Assembly: GCF_023221775.1 (NCBI RefSeq)
Contig: NZ_JAKUDS010000017.1
Location: forward strand, 1 to 51,026
DNA: 51,026 nucleotides
Source of the DNA: Enterococcus cecorum
GTDB lineage: Bacteria > Bacillota > Bacilli > Lactobacillales > Enterococcaceae
Direction of reading: 5' to 3'
The notes below the pieces were generated by a model. The model saw only the letters and a program-made list of their open reading frames with translations, was not told the DNA's origin and searched no databases. Positions 25,753 to 34,517 of this stretch are shown one piece after another. The position numbers and the translations under genes were made by a program. Positions within the stretch are counted from its first letter, which is position 1; the number at the start of each line of letters is the position of its first letter.

Positions 25753-26487
25753 TTATTTTAGAGTAAAACCTTGGTCAAGTAAAAATTGAGCAAACTCTGG
25801 ACGTCTAACAATGCTAAAGAAGTCTACATTTTTTTGTGTCCAGGTCGTATCAGTCTGTTGATTATTTCGGTTCTGATAGTAACTACGGATTTGTTCATCA
25901 TAAGTTGATAAATCCGTCAATGATGTTTGATAAGTATCTGTAGCAATCACATTTTCTAATGGCATACGTGGTTTAATATCATTTTTGCTTGCAGGATAAC
26001 CAATTGTCATCGCAAACAATGGTACAGTTAATTCAGGCAAGTGTAATAATTCTTTTACTCGAGTTAAATCATTTCGAATACCACCGATATAACAAATACC
26101 TAAATCTAGACTTTCAGCAGCAATCGCCATATTTTGGGCTGCTAAAGTTGCATCAACCATCGAAACAACCATTGATTCCATATTCCTTAAACCATCTAAA
26201 GAAACATCTTTTTTCTTTAATTGAATAGCATGTCGATAAAGGTCAGCTACAAAAACATATACCAGCGGTGCTTTAGCTAAATGACCAGAAAACTGCGTAA
26301 TTTCAGCTAATTCAGCCTTCATTTGTTTATCTTTAATCTCAATAATTGTATATGCTTGAACAAAATTGGAAGTAGATGCACTTTGAGCACTCTTGACCAA
26401 TTCGTTTTTAACTTCATCACTCACAATACGGTCGTCATAATCTCTAACAGAAACATGATTTTGCAGTAATTCTATCATTTCATTCAC
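25753..26487 (-). CDS. NADPH-dependent oxidoreductase, nitroreductase family (NfsA/FRP type)
   Basis: A 244-residue FMN flavoprotein of the nitroreductase superfamily. It has the N-terminal NHVSVRDYDDRIV motif (the S-x-R FMN contact near residues 13-22), a SAQSASTSNFVQAYTI FMN/substrate segment (about 34-49), SLDLGICYIGGIRND (about 125-139) and FAMTIGYPA (about 156-164), the pattern of the NfsA/Frp group and not of the small NfsB group. The physiological substrate is unknown. The GTG start follows AGAGGA with 8-bp spacing. Last gene of polA-mutM-coaE, 15 bp after coaE. Confidence 0.92.
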   Translation of the reverse strand: MNEMIELLQNHVSVRDYDDRIVSDEVKNELVKSAQSASTSNFVQAYTIIEIKDKQMKAELAEITQFSGHLAKAPLVYVFVADLYRHAIQLKKKDVSLDGLRNMESMVVSMVDATLAAQNMAIAAESLDLGICYIGGIRNDLTRVKELLHLPELTVPLFAMTIGYPASKNDIKPRMPLENVIATDTYQTSLTDLSTYDEQIRSYYQNRNNQQTDTTWTQKNVDFFSIVRRPEFAQFLLDQGFTLK

Positions 26488-26502
26488 TACATTTTCCTCT
26501 TT

Positions 26503-27099
26503 TCAAATATATTTTCGATTGCTTAACCAAGTATTGACTTGTTCTAGCGTTTGTTTTAAATTGGCTGAATTATCAAATACAATTTCTGCTAATAATTTTT
26601 TCATTTCAATCGGAAGTTGACTGTTAATACGTTGTTTGGCTTCTTTTTCTGTTAATTGATTTCGCTTCATCAAACGATTTAGCTGCTGCTCAGGGGTACA
26701 ATATACTACTGCAACTTGGTCCATCCATTCATCATACCCTTTTTCATACATCAAGGGCACATCCACGATTACTAATTTTTGATTGTGACTTTCTTTTTTG
26801 ATAGCTGCCATAATCTCTTCTCTTAAAAAAGGAGCCATCAATTCATCTAATTGCTGTAATTTATCTGGATGATTAAAAACAAGAGCACCTAATAATTGAC
26901 GATTGATTTCCCCATTTTCTTGCAAGATTTCTGAGCCAAATACTTTCACTATCTCATTATAAGCAGGCATATTTTGATCTAAAAGATGACGTGCAATAAT
27001 ATCAGCATCTACTACAGGAAAGCCAAGTCCTTTGAAATATTGAACGACACTACTTTTTCCTGTAGCAATACCACCGGTGATTCCTAATACAAAAGCCAT
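26503..27099 (-). CDS. coaE: dephospho-CoA kinase
   Basis: Final step of coenzyme A synthesis: phosphorylates dephospho-CoA with ATP. The 198-residue P-loop kinase begins MAFVLGITGGIATGKSSV, with Walker A GGIATGKS (about residues 8-15). DVPLMYEKG (about 114-122) is the family lid-side motif. The correct start is the ATG at 27099, which overlaps the mutM stop (TAATG) and is preceded by GAGGG; a longer frame to 27192 runs into mutM and is unlikely. coaE next to mutM and polA is the common Firmicutes order. Its pathway partner coaD is in this window at 41839-42339. Confidence 0.96.
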   Translation of the reverse strand: MAFVLGITGGIATGKSSVVQYFKGLGFPVVDADIIARHLLDQNMPAYNEIVKVFGSEILQENGEINRQLLGALVFNHPDKLQQLDELMAPFLREEIMAAIKKESHNQKLVIVDVPLMYEKGYDEWMDQVAVVYCTPEQQLNRLMKRNQLTEKEAKQRINSQLPIEMKKLLAEIVFDNSANLKQTLEQVNTWLSNRKYI

Positions 27100-27932
27100 T
27101 ATTTCCCTCTTTTCTTCTGGCACTTTGGACAAAAATGTGTGCCACGTTGCGCGACCTTTATTTTTTGAATTGGCGTACCACAACGCGGACAAGGCATTCC
27201 TTCTTGACCATAAGCATTTAACTCAACTTGAAAATTCCCAGCATTGCCTAAAGCATTGACATAGCTGCGAATAGTTGTTCCCCCTGCTTGAATGGCTTTA
27301 GCTAACACTTCAATAATCGCATGATGCAATTCCTGTATTTCTTTAGACTTCAATTCATTTGCCGGCGTTTCGGGATGAATTTTTGCTTGCCAAAGTGCTT
27401 CATCTACATAAATATTTCCTAAGCCTGTAACTAATTTTTGATCGAGTAACAAAGGCTTGATTGCTTTGCTAGATTTTTTTAACTGTTGTTGGAATATTTT
27501 CAAGTCAAAGGTTTCATTAAATGGTTCAGGACCTAATTTGGCAATGCCAGGATATTCCTCCACGTGATTTTTATGATATGCACACATTCGACCAAATTTA
27601 CGTACGTCTTGATAGTGTAATTGACTACCATCTGAAAAAGTAAAGACTACATGGACATGCTTATTTGGCTTTGTTGTCTCCGGAAAATAATGGTACTTCC
27701 CTTCCATGCGTAAATGTGAAATAATCACATCTTGATCCAAACAAAAAATTAAAAACTTGCCCCTACGTTTGATTTCATGGATGGTCTGACCACTGACACG
27801 CTGATTAAATTCACTTGGGGATAATAGTTCGATGATTTTTGGCCAAAAGACTTCTACCTTAGATATCTTTTTTCCAATGACTAATTGACTTAACCCCTTA
27901 CGAACTGTTTCTACTTCTGGTAATTCAGGCAT
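27099..27932 (-). CDS. mutM: formamidopyrimidine-DNA glycosylase
   Basis: Base-excision repair enzyme that removes 8-oxoguanine and formamidopyrimidines. The 277-residue protein starts MPELPEVETVRKGL: P2 and E3 are catalytic. K59-type residue is in the MEGKYHYF segment, and the C-terminal zinc finger CPRCGTPIQKIKVAQRG ends in CPKC, with four cysteines and the arginine of the damage-recognition loop. Starts 9 bp after polA, and its stop overlaps the coaE start by one base. Confidence 0.97.
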   Translation of the reverse strand: MPELPEVETVRKGLSQLVIGKKISKVEVFWPKIIELLSPSEFNQRVSGQTIHEIKRRGKFLIFCLDQDVIISHLRMEGKYHYFPETTKPNKHVHVVFTFSDGSQLHYQDVRKFGRMCAYHKNHVEEYPGIAKLGPEPFNETFDLKIFQQQLKKSSKAIKPLLLDQKLVTGLGNIYVDEALWQAKIHPETPANELKSKEIQELHHAIIEVLAKAIQAGGTTIRSYVNALGNAGNFQVELNAYGQEGMPCPRCGTPIQKIKVAQRGTHFCPKCQKKRGK

Positions 27933-27940
27933 AATATCAC

Positions 27941-30586
27941 CTACTTTGCATCATACCAAGTGTCGCCCCAACTACTATCCGTAATTAGAGGTACATGAAG
28001 GTTTACCACGTGTTCCATCACTTCTTTAACTAAGGCGTCTAGTTGTTCGACTTGATTTTTTTGCACTTCGAATACGAGCTCATCATGAACTTGAAGAAGC
28101 ATATTAGTTTGAATATCACTTGCTTGCAATCGTTTATCTAATTCAATCATCGCCATTTTTAAAATATCGGCAGCTGTACCTTGAATCGGTGAATTAATCG
28201 CAGTTCTTTCAGCAAACGAACGCACATTAAAGTTTTTAGCATGAATATCTGGTAAATAACGGCGACGATAATACAACGTTTCCACATAACCATCTTCTTT
28301 AGCTTTTTTGACGATATCTTGCATATATTTTTTAACATTTGGATAACGTTCGAAATAGGTATCTATATATCGTTTAGCCGCTTGACGAGAAATCCCTAAA
28401 TTTTGTGACAATCCAAAATCAGAAATACCATATACTATTCCGAAGTTTACGGCTTTAGCATCCCGGCGCATATTACTGGTTACTTTACTTGGATCATCAA
28501 TACCAAAGACCCGCATAGCAGTAGAAGTATGAATATCTTGACCATGAATAAACGCATCTTTCAAGTGTTCATCATCAGAAATATGTGCAAGTACACGTAA
28601 CTCAATTTGGGAATAATCCGATGAATACATAACCCAATCTTCATGACTAGGCACAAAAGCTTGGCGGATTTTACGTCCCTCTTCTAATCGGATAGGAATA
28701 TTTTGTAGATTTGGATCCACAGAACTTAATCGCCCTGTTTGAGTTAACGTTTGAATGTACCGCGTATGAATCTTCCCATCTATTTGAATCACTTTGAGCA
28801 ATCCTTCAATATAAGTTGACTGCAATTTTGCTAATTGACGATAACTTAATATTTCTTCAATAATCGGATGGGCTGATTTTAACTGTTCTAAAACATCGAC
28901 AGCCGTAGAATAGCCGGTTTTCGTTTTCTTAATCACGGGTAGGCTTAATTCTTCAAACAAAATCACTCCTAATTGTTTAGGTGAATTAATATTAAATTCT
29001 TTACCTGCATAGTCGTAAATCCGTTGTTCAATCTCAGTCAAACGAACAGCAAAATCTTGTTTCATTTGCTGTAATCGTGTAGGATCGACACTAATACCTG
29101 TCAGCTCCATTTTAGCTAAAACATCGGCTAAAGGCATCTCCATATCGGTAAATAAATGCCATTGATTTTTGTTTTCTAATTCTTTCGTCAAAATAGGAAC
29201 TAAATGATGTAATGTGTCGATTTTTCGTGCTAAGTGTTCGTAAAATTCATCAGAATCTGTCGGAAGCCCTTTTTTAGCCCCTTTCCCATAAACTTGCTCG
29301 TCACTTAGTATCTCAGTTAAACCATAATTATGCGCCACACTACTTATATCGCTACTATTATCGGTGGTATCTAATAAATAAGCAGCCAATAAAGTATCAA
29401 AAGTAAATGAAATATTCTTTGCACCAAAACGAGAAAGAGCAATTTTTTGGCATTTCATATCAAAGGTAACCAATTGCTCTGCCTTCTGAACATAATCATT
29501 AAATTCTGAACTACTTAAGAGATCAAGATTATCACTCACATAGATTTTTTCAGCCGAGCCAAAAGCAAATCCTACAATATCTTCTAAATGATAATTTTCA
29601 CCCAGCATTTCTACATATAAAGCTAAATTTGCAGCTTCGGGTAAATCATTTGGCCATTCTTGAATGTATTCATAAGTAATTTCTTCCATTTCATGACTAT
29701 CCATGACTACATTCATTTTATCTAGAAATGATTGAAAGTTTAATTTTCGATATAGTTCAATCAACTCATTTTCATTCATACCTTGATAAGTTAAATCAGA
29801 TAAAGTTATTTCGACTGGTGCCTGCACATTAATTGTCGCTAATTGTTTAGACATGAAGGCTTGCTCTTTATCATTGATTAAGTTTTCTTTCATCTTACTT
29901 GGCTTAAACGCATCAATGTGTTCATAAATACCTTCAACAGACTCATATTGTTTCAATAACTTAATCGCCGTTTTTTCACCAATTTTAGTAACACCTGGCA
30001 AGTTATCAGATTTATCACCAGCTAAGCCTTTTAAGTCAATAATTTGCTTTGGAGTAAGTCCATCATATTTTTCGGCAATAAAAGCAGGCGTACAGATTTC
30101 TAATTCTGACATTCCTTTGACAGTGATATACACAGTAATCTTCTCGCTTGCTAACTGCGTTAAGTCGCGATCTCCAGAAACAACCACGACCTCATATCCT
30201 TCTTGACTGGCTTTTGTCGCCAAAGTTCCGATAATGTCATCCGCTTCATAGTTAGGAAGTTCGTATTCTTTGACCCCAAACCCATGAATCAGCTGTCTAA
30301 TAAAAGGCATTTGCTCTCTGAATTCACTTGGCGTTTTTGCACGTCCAGCTTTATAATCTTGAAAAATCTCTGTTCGAAAAGTTGTTTTACCTGCATCAAA
30401 AGCTACTAAAGCATGAGTCGGCTGTTCTTGTAACAAAATCTTTTCAAACATATTTTTGAAAGTAAAAATTGCATTTGTATATAAACCGTCTGCATTTTTG
30501 AAATTATCCATGACATTATATAGTGCATAAAACGCTCGAAATGCCACACTATTTCCATCGACTAAAAGAATCTTTTTCTGACTCAC
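27941..30586 (-). CDS. polA: DNA polymerase I
   Basis: Repair and Okazaki-fragment polymerase of 881 residues. The 5'-3' exonuclease domain (about 1-290; NYEADDIIGTLA and GDKSDNLPGVTKIGEKTA metal motifs), a proofreading-fold domain (about 315-480), and the polymerase domain with YSSDYSQIELRV (motif A), RRDAKAVNFGIVYGIS (motif B) and LLQVHDELVFEV (motif C) are all present. In the middle domain the catalytic DxE of E. coli Klenow is replaced (LYVEML), so the 3'-5' exonuclease is inactive as in Bacillus PolI. I use the GTG at 30586 (7 bp after AGAGG); the GTG two codons upstream overlaps that site. Confidence 0.96.
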   Translation of the reverse strand: MSQKKILLVDGNSVAFRAFYALYNVMDNFKNADGLYTNAIFTFKNMFEKILLQEQPTHALVAFDAGKTTFRTEIFQDYKAGRAKTPSEFREQMPFIRQLIHGFGVKEYELPNYEADDIIGTLATKASQEGYEVVVVSGDRDLTQLASEKITVYITVKGMSELEICTPAFIAEKYDGLTPKQIIDLKGLAGDKSDNLPGVTKIGEKTAIKLLKQYESVEGIYEHIDAFKPSKMKENLINDKEQAFMSKQLATINVQAPVEITLSDLTYQGMNENELIELYRKLNFQSFLDKMNVVMDSHEMEEITYEYIQEWPNDLPEAANLALYVEMLGENYHLEDIVGFAFGSAEKIYVSDNLDLLSSSEFNDYVQKAEQLVTFDMKCQKIALSRFGAKNISFTFDTLLAAYLLDTTDNSSDISSVAHNYGLTEILSDEQVYGKGAKKGLPTDSDEFYEHLARKIDTLHHLVPILTKELENKNQWHLFTDMEMPLADVLAKMELTGISVDPTRLQQMKQDFAVRLTEIEQRIYDYAGKEFNINSPKQLGVILFEELSLPVIKKTKTGYSTAVDVLEQLKSAHPIIEEILSYRQLAKLQSTYIEGLLKVIQIDGKIHTRYIQTLTQTGRLSSVDPNLQNIPIRLEEGRKIRQAFVPSHEDWVMYSSDYSQIELRVLAHISDDEHLKDAFIHGQDIHTSTAMRVFGIDDPSKVTSNMRRDAKAVNFGIVYGISDFGLSQNLGISRQAAKRYIDTYFERYPNVKKYMQDIVKKAKEDGYVETLYYRRRYLPDIHAKNFNVRSFAERTAINSPIQGTAADILKMAMIELDKRLQASDIQTNMLLQVHDELVFEVQKNQVEQLDALVKEVMEHVVNLHVPLITDSSWGDTWYDAK

Positions 30587-30627
30587 AATCACACCTCTTT
30601 TAATTGTTATTCATTTCTTCCTTTTCT

Positions 30628-30636
30628 ATTGTAGCA
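30628..30636 (-). promoter_or_regulatory. extended -10 promoter of the polA operon
   Basis: Minus-strand TGCTACAAT (hexamer at 30628-30633) with TGn extension, about 40 bp before the polA start. Confidence 0.5.
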
Positions 30637-30666
30637 GAAAATGAAATTCTTGTAGTGTGATTTCAC

Positions 30667-31050
30667 TTATTTTTCAGTATTTATTTCAATTTTATCTAAA
30701 TGATAACGAGATAACACGTCTTCTATGCTGACGATCCCTTGTTTTAGTAAATCTTTTCCCTTTTTCAGTCAAGATAATCTGTACTTCTCGCTTATCTTCG
30801 CCTGCTTTTCGCTCAATTACGCGACAACTTTCTTCAAATTTCACGAGCATTCTGGAAGTTGCACTAATACTTAAACCAATTTTTTACTTAAATCACTCAC
30901 TGTTAAACTTTGACCTTGAGATTGATTTAAAAAATATAAAACATAAAATTCGTTAAGTAAGATAGCTTCAGGAATTGTCTTTAAGGCTTGAGATAATTCT
31001 TGATTGATTTCTCTTTCAATTGCTTGTAATTTCATCCATTGCTCAATCAT
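30667..31050 (-). pseudogene. MarR-family regulator, broken by two single-base indels
   Basis: Conceptual translation joins in three frames into a normal MarR-like protein of about 127 residues: MIEQWMKLQAIERE at the start, the winged-helix segment SDLSKK then IGLSISATSRMLVKFEE, and KAGEDKREVQIILTEKGK then DLLKQGIVSIEDVL. The frame is lost at an A-run at 30880-30885 (needs one more A) and again at 30754-30757 (has one A too many). As given, translation stops after SDLSKKLV. It follows the broken NmrA-like gene with a GGAGG at 31057-31061 and probably formed an operon with it. Either a true decaying pseudogene or two sequencing errors in short homopolymers. Confidence 0.8.
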
Positions 31051-31063
31051 TGCTTTGCCTCCA

Positions 31064-31713
31064 TTAATAAAAGGATGGTTTAGCATAATGGGTATTTGGT
31101 CGTCCAACGCCAAATCCTTTGCGTTTATACTTTTCTTGATTTTCGTCAGTGATAATATCATAAATTGCTTGAACGACTGCCTCACGAGAAACTTCAGCAT
31201 CTTTAAAACTTTCAGGTGTCAAAACTAATTCATAAGTCAAATCATCTTCTTGATCATATAACCAAGTTAAATGCAAGAGTGTGTAGTTGATGGATGACTG
31301 TTCAATGATGGTAGCAGATTGTTTTTCACCTTCAATGTAGCTACTAGGTAAATTTTCTTGCGTCCATTTTGCTAACTCACTAGGTACTTCATCGTGTAAA
31401 CCAGCCATAGAAGCACCAATCAACTTCACTTCTGGATATTTTTCTAATACTTCAGCAATTACTTTGATATCTTCAGGATTTTCCATCGCATTAATATAGA
31501 CTAAATCGACTTTTGAAACCAACTCAGATAGTTTAGCTGCTTCACTAAATAAGCCATCTACTAGTGTAACTCGTGAATGGTGTAAGCCTAAGCGTTGACT
31601 CACATTACGACCATATAAAATAATATCTAGATCACTATCTAAAGGTAACTTAGTTGTTAGTTTTCGAGCAATTTGTCCAGCAGCTCCTAAAATTAAAATA
31701 TGACGATATTCAT
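31064..31713 (-). pseudogene. NmrA/SDR-type NAD(P)-binding oxidoreductase with a frameshift at codon 2
   Basis: Starting from the ATG at 31713 (GAGGG 7 bp upstream) the frame reads M-N-I-V-I-F and stops. In another frame the DNA encodes YRHILILGAAGQIARKLT, the Rossmann glycine motif of YwnB/NmrA-like proteins, continuing to the stop at 31064 in a 179-residue open frame from MSQRLG. One missing A in the ATGAATAT stretch restores a 216-residue protein, and 650 bp plus one base is divisible by three. It is followed directly by the MarR gene. Translation might begin internally at 31603 and give a truncated protein without the nucleotide-binding loop, which would be inactive. Confidence 0.8.
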
Positions 31714-31728
31714 TGTTTATCCCTCTTT

Positions 31729-31734
31729 ATTATA
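31729..31734 (-). promoter_or_regulatory. -10 of the NmrA-MarR pair
   Basis: A perfect TATAAT on the minus strand, 16 bp before the ATG and overlapping the left arm of the palindrome. No clear -35 is seen. Confidence 0.5.
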
Positions 31735-31754
31735 TTTGTTTGCGCGAACAAATA
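31733..31754. promoter_or_regulatory. palindromic MarR-type operator
   Basis: TATTTGTT at 31733-31740 and AACAAATA at 31747-31754 form a perfect 8-bp dyad around a GC-rich centre. It overlaps the -10 TATAAT at 31729-31734 of the NmrA-MarR pair, as expected for an autoregulatory MarR operator. Confidence 0.65.
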
Positions 31755-31784
31755 AATTGCAAGAAGAATACTTTGAAATTGCAA

Positions 31785-31815
31785 CAAAAATGCTTGGAGT
31801 TTTTTCCCCAAGCAT
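31785..31815 (-). terminator. terminator after the oleate hydratase gene
   Basis: ATGCTTGG/CCAAGCAT stem (31790-31797 with 31808-31815) followed by TTTTTG on the minus strand, 15 bp beyond the stop codon. Confidence 0.8.
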
Positions 31816-31830
31816 CTTTGTTTATACTAT

Positions 31831-33813
31831 TTATTCAAGCATATCCTTTCGCAATATACCATATTTAAGGAATAAGTCTTCCAAAATGGTCCCTTGCACT
31901 TTCTTAATAATTGGTTTCTTCAAAGCATCTAAACCAAATGGCAATTCAATATCAAGTGGTGATTTACCATCCATTAAGCATACACTACTATTTAGAAGTG
32001 CACGAACATCATAGACACTACCCCAAACTTCAGGTACACCTCGTTCAATTGCAAATAAACCATAGACAGCTTCCATTGCGGTACGAACAGAGTATTCTGT
32101 GGTAAAGATTGTATCTCGTGGTGTTTGAGCAAATTGACCTAAGAAAGCAAAGTTTACACAACCATCAGGAATCACATCAGGACGGTCCCCTTTGGCACGA
32201 GGCATGAAGAATGCTGTAATGTAAGGCATCATTGTTGGCACACAGACAGCATGATTAGTTGCTAACTCGTTAATCATTTCAATAGGCACACCTAAATGAT
32301 ATAACCATTCTTCTGTAATTTCTTTACCAGTACATTCCTTCATTGGTTTTTGAATATAATCACCTTTCACATCAGTAAATAAGCTATATACCCAGACACA
32401 GACTTCATCTTTTGGTTGGTCTTTGAATTGGCCTTGACGATTAATAGTCCAGCTTAACAACCATGAAGAATCTTTACAGCTGACAATACCACCAGTAACC
32501 ACTTTCCCTGTTCGTGGATCGCGTTTACAAATATTGGTAATATAAGGAATAATGCGATCATCTTTTAATGTAATCGTAGCGGATTCCCAATTGGTTTTAG
32601 AGATATCTGAACAGAATTTTTCTGGATGACCAAAACTAGGATCTTGTTTAGCTATATTTTTCCATAATTGCCAACAACCACTTTCACGAATTTCTGCATC
32701 TCCTGTTGGTACTTGATCTTGACTACCATAAATCGTGCTTTCTGTACAGCTTCCATTCGTTACAAATACATAATCATTCGCTGTAAGTTCAATTGATTGA
32801 GCTTCATCATTCACTAAACATTCAATTCTAGAAGCAATCTTTTGACCATTTTCAAATTTGAAGACGACATTCGTTACTTTTGTATTAAATTGGAAAGTAA
32901 CCCCATGATCTTCCAAGTATTTTTGCATTGGTAAGATTAAGGATTCATATTGATTGTATTTCGTAAATTTCAATGCAGAAAAATCAGGTAAACCAGCAAT
33001 GTGATGAATGAAACGTTGGAAGTATAATTTCATTTCTAATGCTGAATGCCAATTTTCAAACGCAAACATCGTACGCCAATATAACCAGAAATTAGAGTTA
33101 AAGACTTCATCATCAAAGACTTCATCTATTCGTTTGTCATATAGGTCTTCGTCTTTAGTAAAGAAGAGCTTCATAATTTGCATACAACCTTCTTGACTTA
33201 AATTAAACTTACCATCTGTATGCGCATCTTGACCACGATTTTCTGTTGCACGACATAAAGAATAGTTTGGATCTTCTTTGTTCAAGCGATAATATTCATC
33301 TAATACCGATAATCCTGGTTTTTCAAGTGATGGAACGCTTCTGAATAAATCCCATAAACATTCAAAGTGATTTTCCATTTCACGTCCACCACGCATAATG
33401 TAACCGCGTGTGGAATCTAAAATACCATCACAGGCACCACCAGCAATATCCATCGCTTCTAAAATATGGATGTTTTCGCCAGGCATTTGAGCATCACGAA
33501 CCAAGAAACAGGCCGCAGCTAAAGAGGCAAGTCCGCTACCAACTAAATAAGCATGTTTTTCTTCGATGCCTTTTGGTTTTTCAGGAGTGACGAAAGCTTC
33601 ATAATTCCCACTTGTATAATAAATACCTTTGCTGTTGCGTCCATCTAGACCTCTTTCGGTATTACGATATTCAGCTAGTCGTTTCGCTTCAGCTTTGTTG
33701 GCATCGGCTTTTTTTGTCACGTTTGTTTGTCGTTTTTTTGCTAACTGATAAGCTGCCACACTACTTCCTGCAATTAATGCACTAGTAAGACCAAGTTTGA
33801 ATTTTTTTGACAT
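31831..33813 (-). CDS. ohyA: oleate hydratase (myosin-cross-reactive antigen family)
   Basis: FAD-dependent enzyme that adds water to the cis-9 bond of unsaturated fatty acids to give 10-hydroxy acids; in Gram-positives it detoxifies host or environmental oleate. The 660-residue protein has the family core from about residue 60: YYTSGNYEAFVTPEKPKG, then the FAD motif GSGLASLAAACFLVRDA, and GGRELMENHFECLW-type acid-binding block. The start at 33813 (MSKKFKLG) has GAGG at 8 bp; two in-frame upstream starts are less well placed. The first about 55 residues are extra compared with common ~590-residue homologues: a hydrophobic stretch (LGLTSALIAGSSVAAYQLA) then a Lys/Ala-rich linker. It is preceded by a TetR gene, with repeat operators between them. 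Confidence 0.93.
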   Translation of the reverse strand: MSKKFKLGLTSALIAGSSVAAYQLAKKRQTNVTKKADANKAEAKRLAEYRNTERGLDGRNSKGIYYTSGNYEAFVTPEKPKGIEEKHAYLVGSGLASLAAACFLVRDAQMPGENIHILEAMDIAGGACDGILDSTRGYIMRGGREMENHFECLWDLFRSVPSLEKPGLSVLDEYYRLNKEDPNYSLCRATENRGQDAHTDGKFNLSQEGCMQIMKLFFTKDEDLYDKRIDEVFDDEVFNSNFWLYWRTMFAFENWHSALEMKLYFQRFIHHIAGLPDFSALKFTKYNQYESLILPMQKYLEDHGVTFQFNTKVTNVVFKFENGQKIASRIECLVNDEAQSIELTANDYVFVTNGSCTESTIYGSQDQVPTGDAEIRESGCWQLWKNIAKQDPSFGHPEKFCSDISKTNWESATITLKDDRIIPYITNICKRDPRTGKVVTGGIVSCKDSSWLLSWTINRQGQFKDQPKDEVCVWVYSLFTDVKGDYIQKPMKECTGKEITEEWLYHLGVPIEMINELATNHAVCVPTMMPYITAFFMPRAKGDRPDVIPDGCVNFAFLGQFAQTPRDTIFTTEYSVRTAMEAVYGLFAIERGVPEVWGSVYDVRALLNSSVCLMDGKSPLDIELPFGLDALKKPIIKKVQGTILEDLFLKYGILRKDMLE

Positions 33814-33877
33814 ATCCATGACCTCTTTTCTAATCATTTCACAAGTTCATAATAACGCGATTAAAGAAGAGAAACCA

Positions 33878-33908
33878 TTTACAATTTAACTTGAATGATA
33901 AAATTTTT
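33878..33908. repeat. 31-bp direct repeat, copy 1 (candidate TetR operator)
   Basis: Starts TTTACAATTTAAC and ends GATAAAATTTTT; 27 of 31 positions match copy 2, 43 bp away. TTTACAAT and its imperfect complement ATTGATAAA-like arms form a dyad, suitable for a TetR dimer. It lies between the TetR gene and ohyA, about 65 bp before the ohyA start. Confidence 0.7.
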
Positions 33909-33920
33909 TAAACAAAATAG

Positions 33921-33951
33921 TTTACAATATAACAAGATTGATAAAATTTTT
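33921..33951. repeat. 31-bp direct repeat, copy 2 (candidate TetR operator)
   Basis: Starts TTTACAATATAAC and ends GATAAAATTTTT. The better copy: TTTACAAT and ATTGATAAA arms make an imperfect dyad. It begins just past the TetR stop codon. Confidence 0.7.
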
Positions 33952-33952
33952 G

Positions 33953-34507
33953 CTATTTTTCAAATTTATTAATTGCTGTATCGATTGCCCCTTCCATTAA
34001 GGTAATCATTTTTTCAGCTAAGGGACGATAATCTGCAGTCATTCCCTGATTAATCCATTCAAGAACTAAACCAACAAAACTATATTTGTAAAATTGGGCG
34101 ATGAATTCTTGATCACTTTTTGAAATTTGATGATCTTTCACTTGTGACTCGACAACATCATAAAGTAATTCAAATGTACGCTGATATAGAAACGTTTCTA
34201 ATTGCTCGCGATTAATGGAGTGGTAAGCATTCATGATAAACGGCTTATTTTCATAAATCGCAGCAAAGATATCTAGTAGGCCTTCTTGCCAAGTATCTTT
34301 CGTTTTCTTTCCGTTAAGCGCACGTTTGGCATCTTCTATACAAGACCATTCCACCAAATCATAAATATCTTTAAAGTGATAATAAAAAGCCATGCGACTA
34401 ATCCCGCATTCTTCGGTTAAATCATGAATGGTAATTTTATCCAATGGCTTCATTAACAAATATTTTTTTAAGGCAGCTTCTAACTGGTATTTAGTTGAAG
34501 TCGTCAT
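33953..34507 (-). CDS. TetR/AcrR-family transcriptional regulator
   Basis: A 184-residue regulator. The N-terminal helix-turn-helix (ITIHDLTEECGISRMAFYYHFKDIYDLVEW, about residues 25-54) is of the DhaS/YfiR-like TetR subgroup with FYYHFK. The C-terminal part is a helical effector-binding and dimer domain. It ends just before the repeated sequence upstream of ohyA, so it probably controls ohyA and perhaps itself; fatty acids or acyl-CoA are likely effectors by analogy, not shown here. Its ribosome binding site GGAGGG directly follows a terminator of the upstream gene, so its own transcription start is unclear. Confidence 0.88.
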   Translation of the reverse strand: MTTSTKYQLEAALKKYLLMKPLDKITIHDLTEECGISRMAFYYHFKDIYDLVEWSCIEDAKRALNGKKTKDTWQEGLLDIFAAIYENKPFIMNAYHSINREQLETFLYQRTFELLYDVVESQVKDHQISKSDQEFIAQFYKYSFVGLVLEWINQGMTADYRPLAEKMITLMEGAIDTAINKFEK

Positions 34508-34517
34508 CCTATCCCTC

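Noticed and set aside
30645-30690. Weak hairpin between the MarR pseudogene and polA
   Set aside because: Six-bp A/T stem (TGAAAT/ATTTCA) and a short T-run; too weak to call.
31700-32014. Plus-strand open frame of 104 codons
   Set aside because: It runs across the ohyA terminator and the 3' end of ohyA on the other strand, has no ribosome binding site, and its protein has no family character. A shadow frame.
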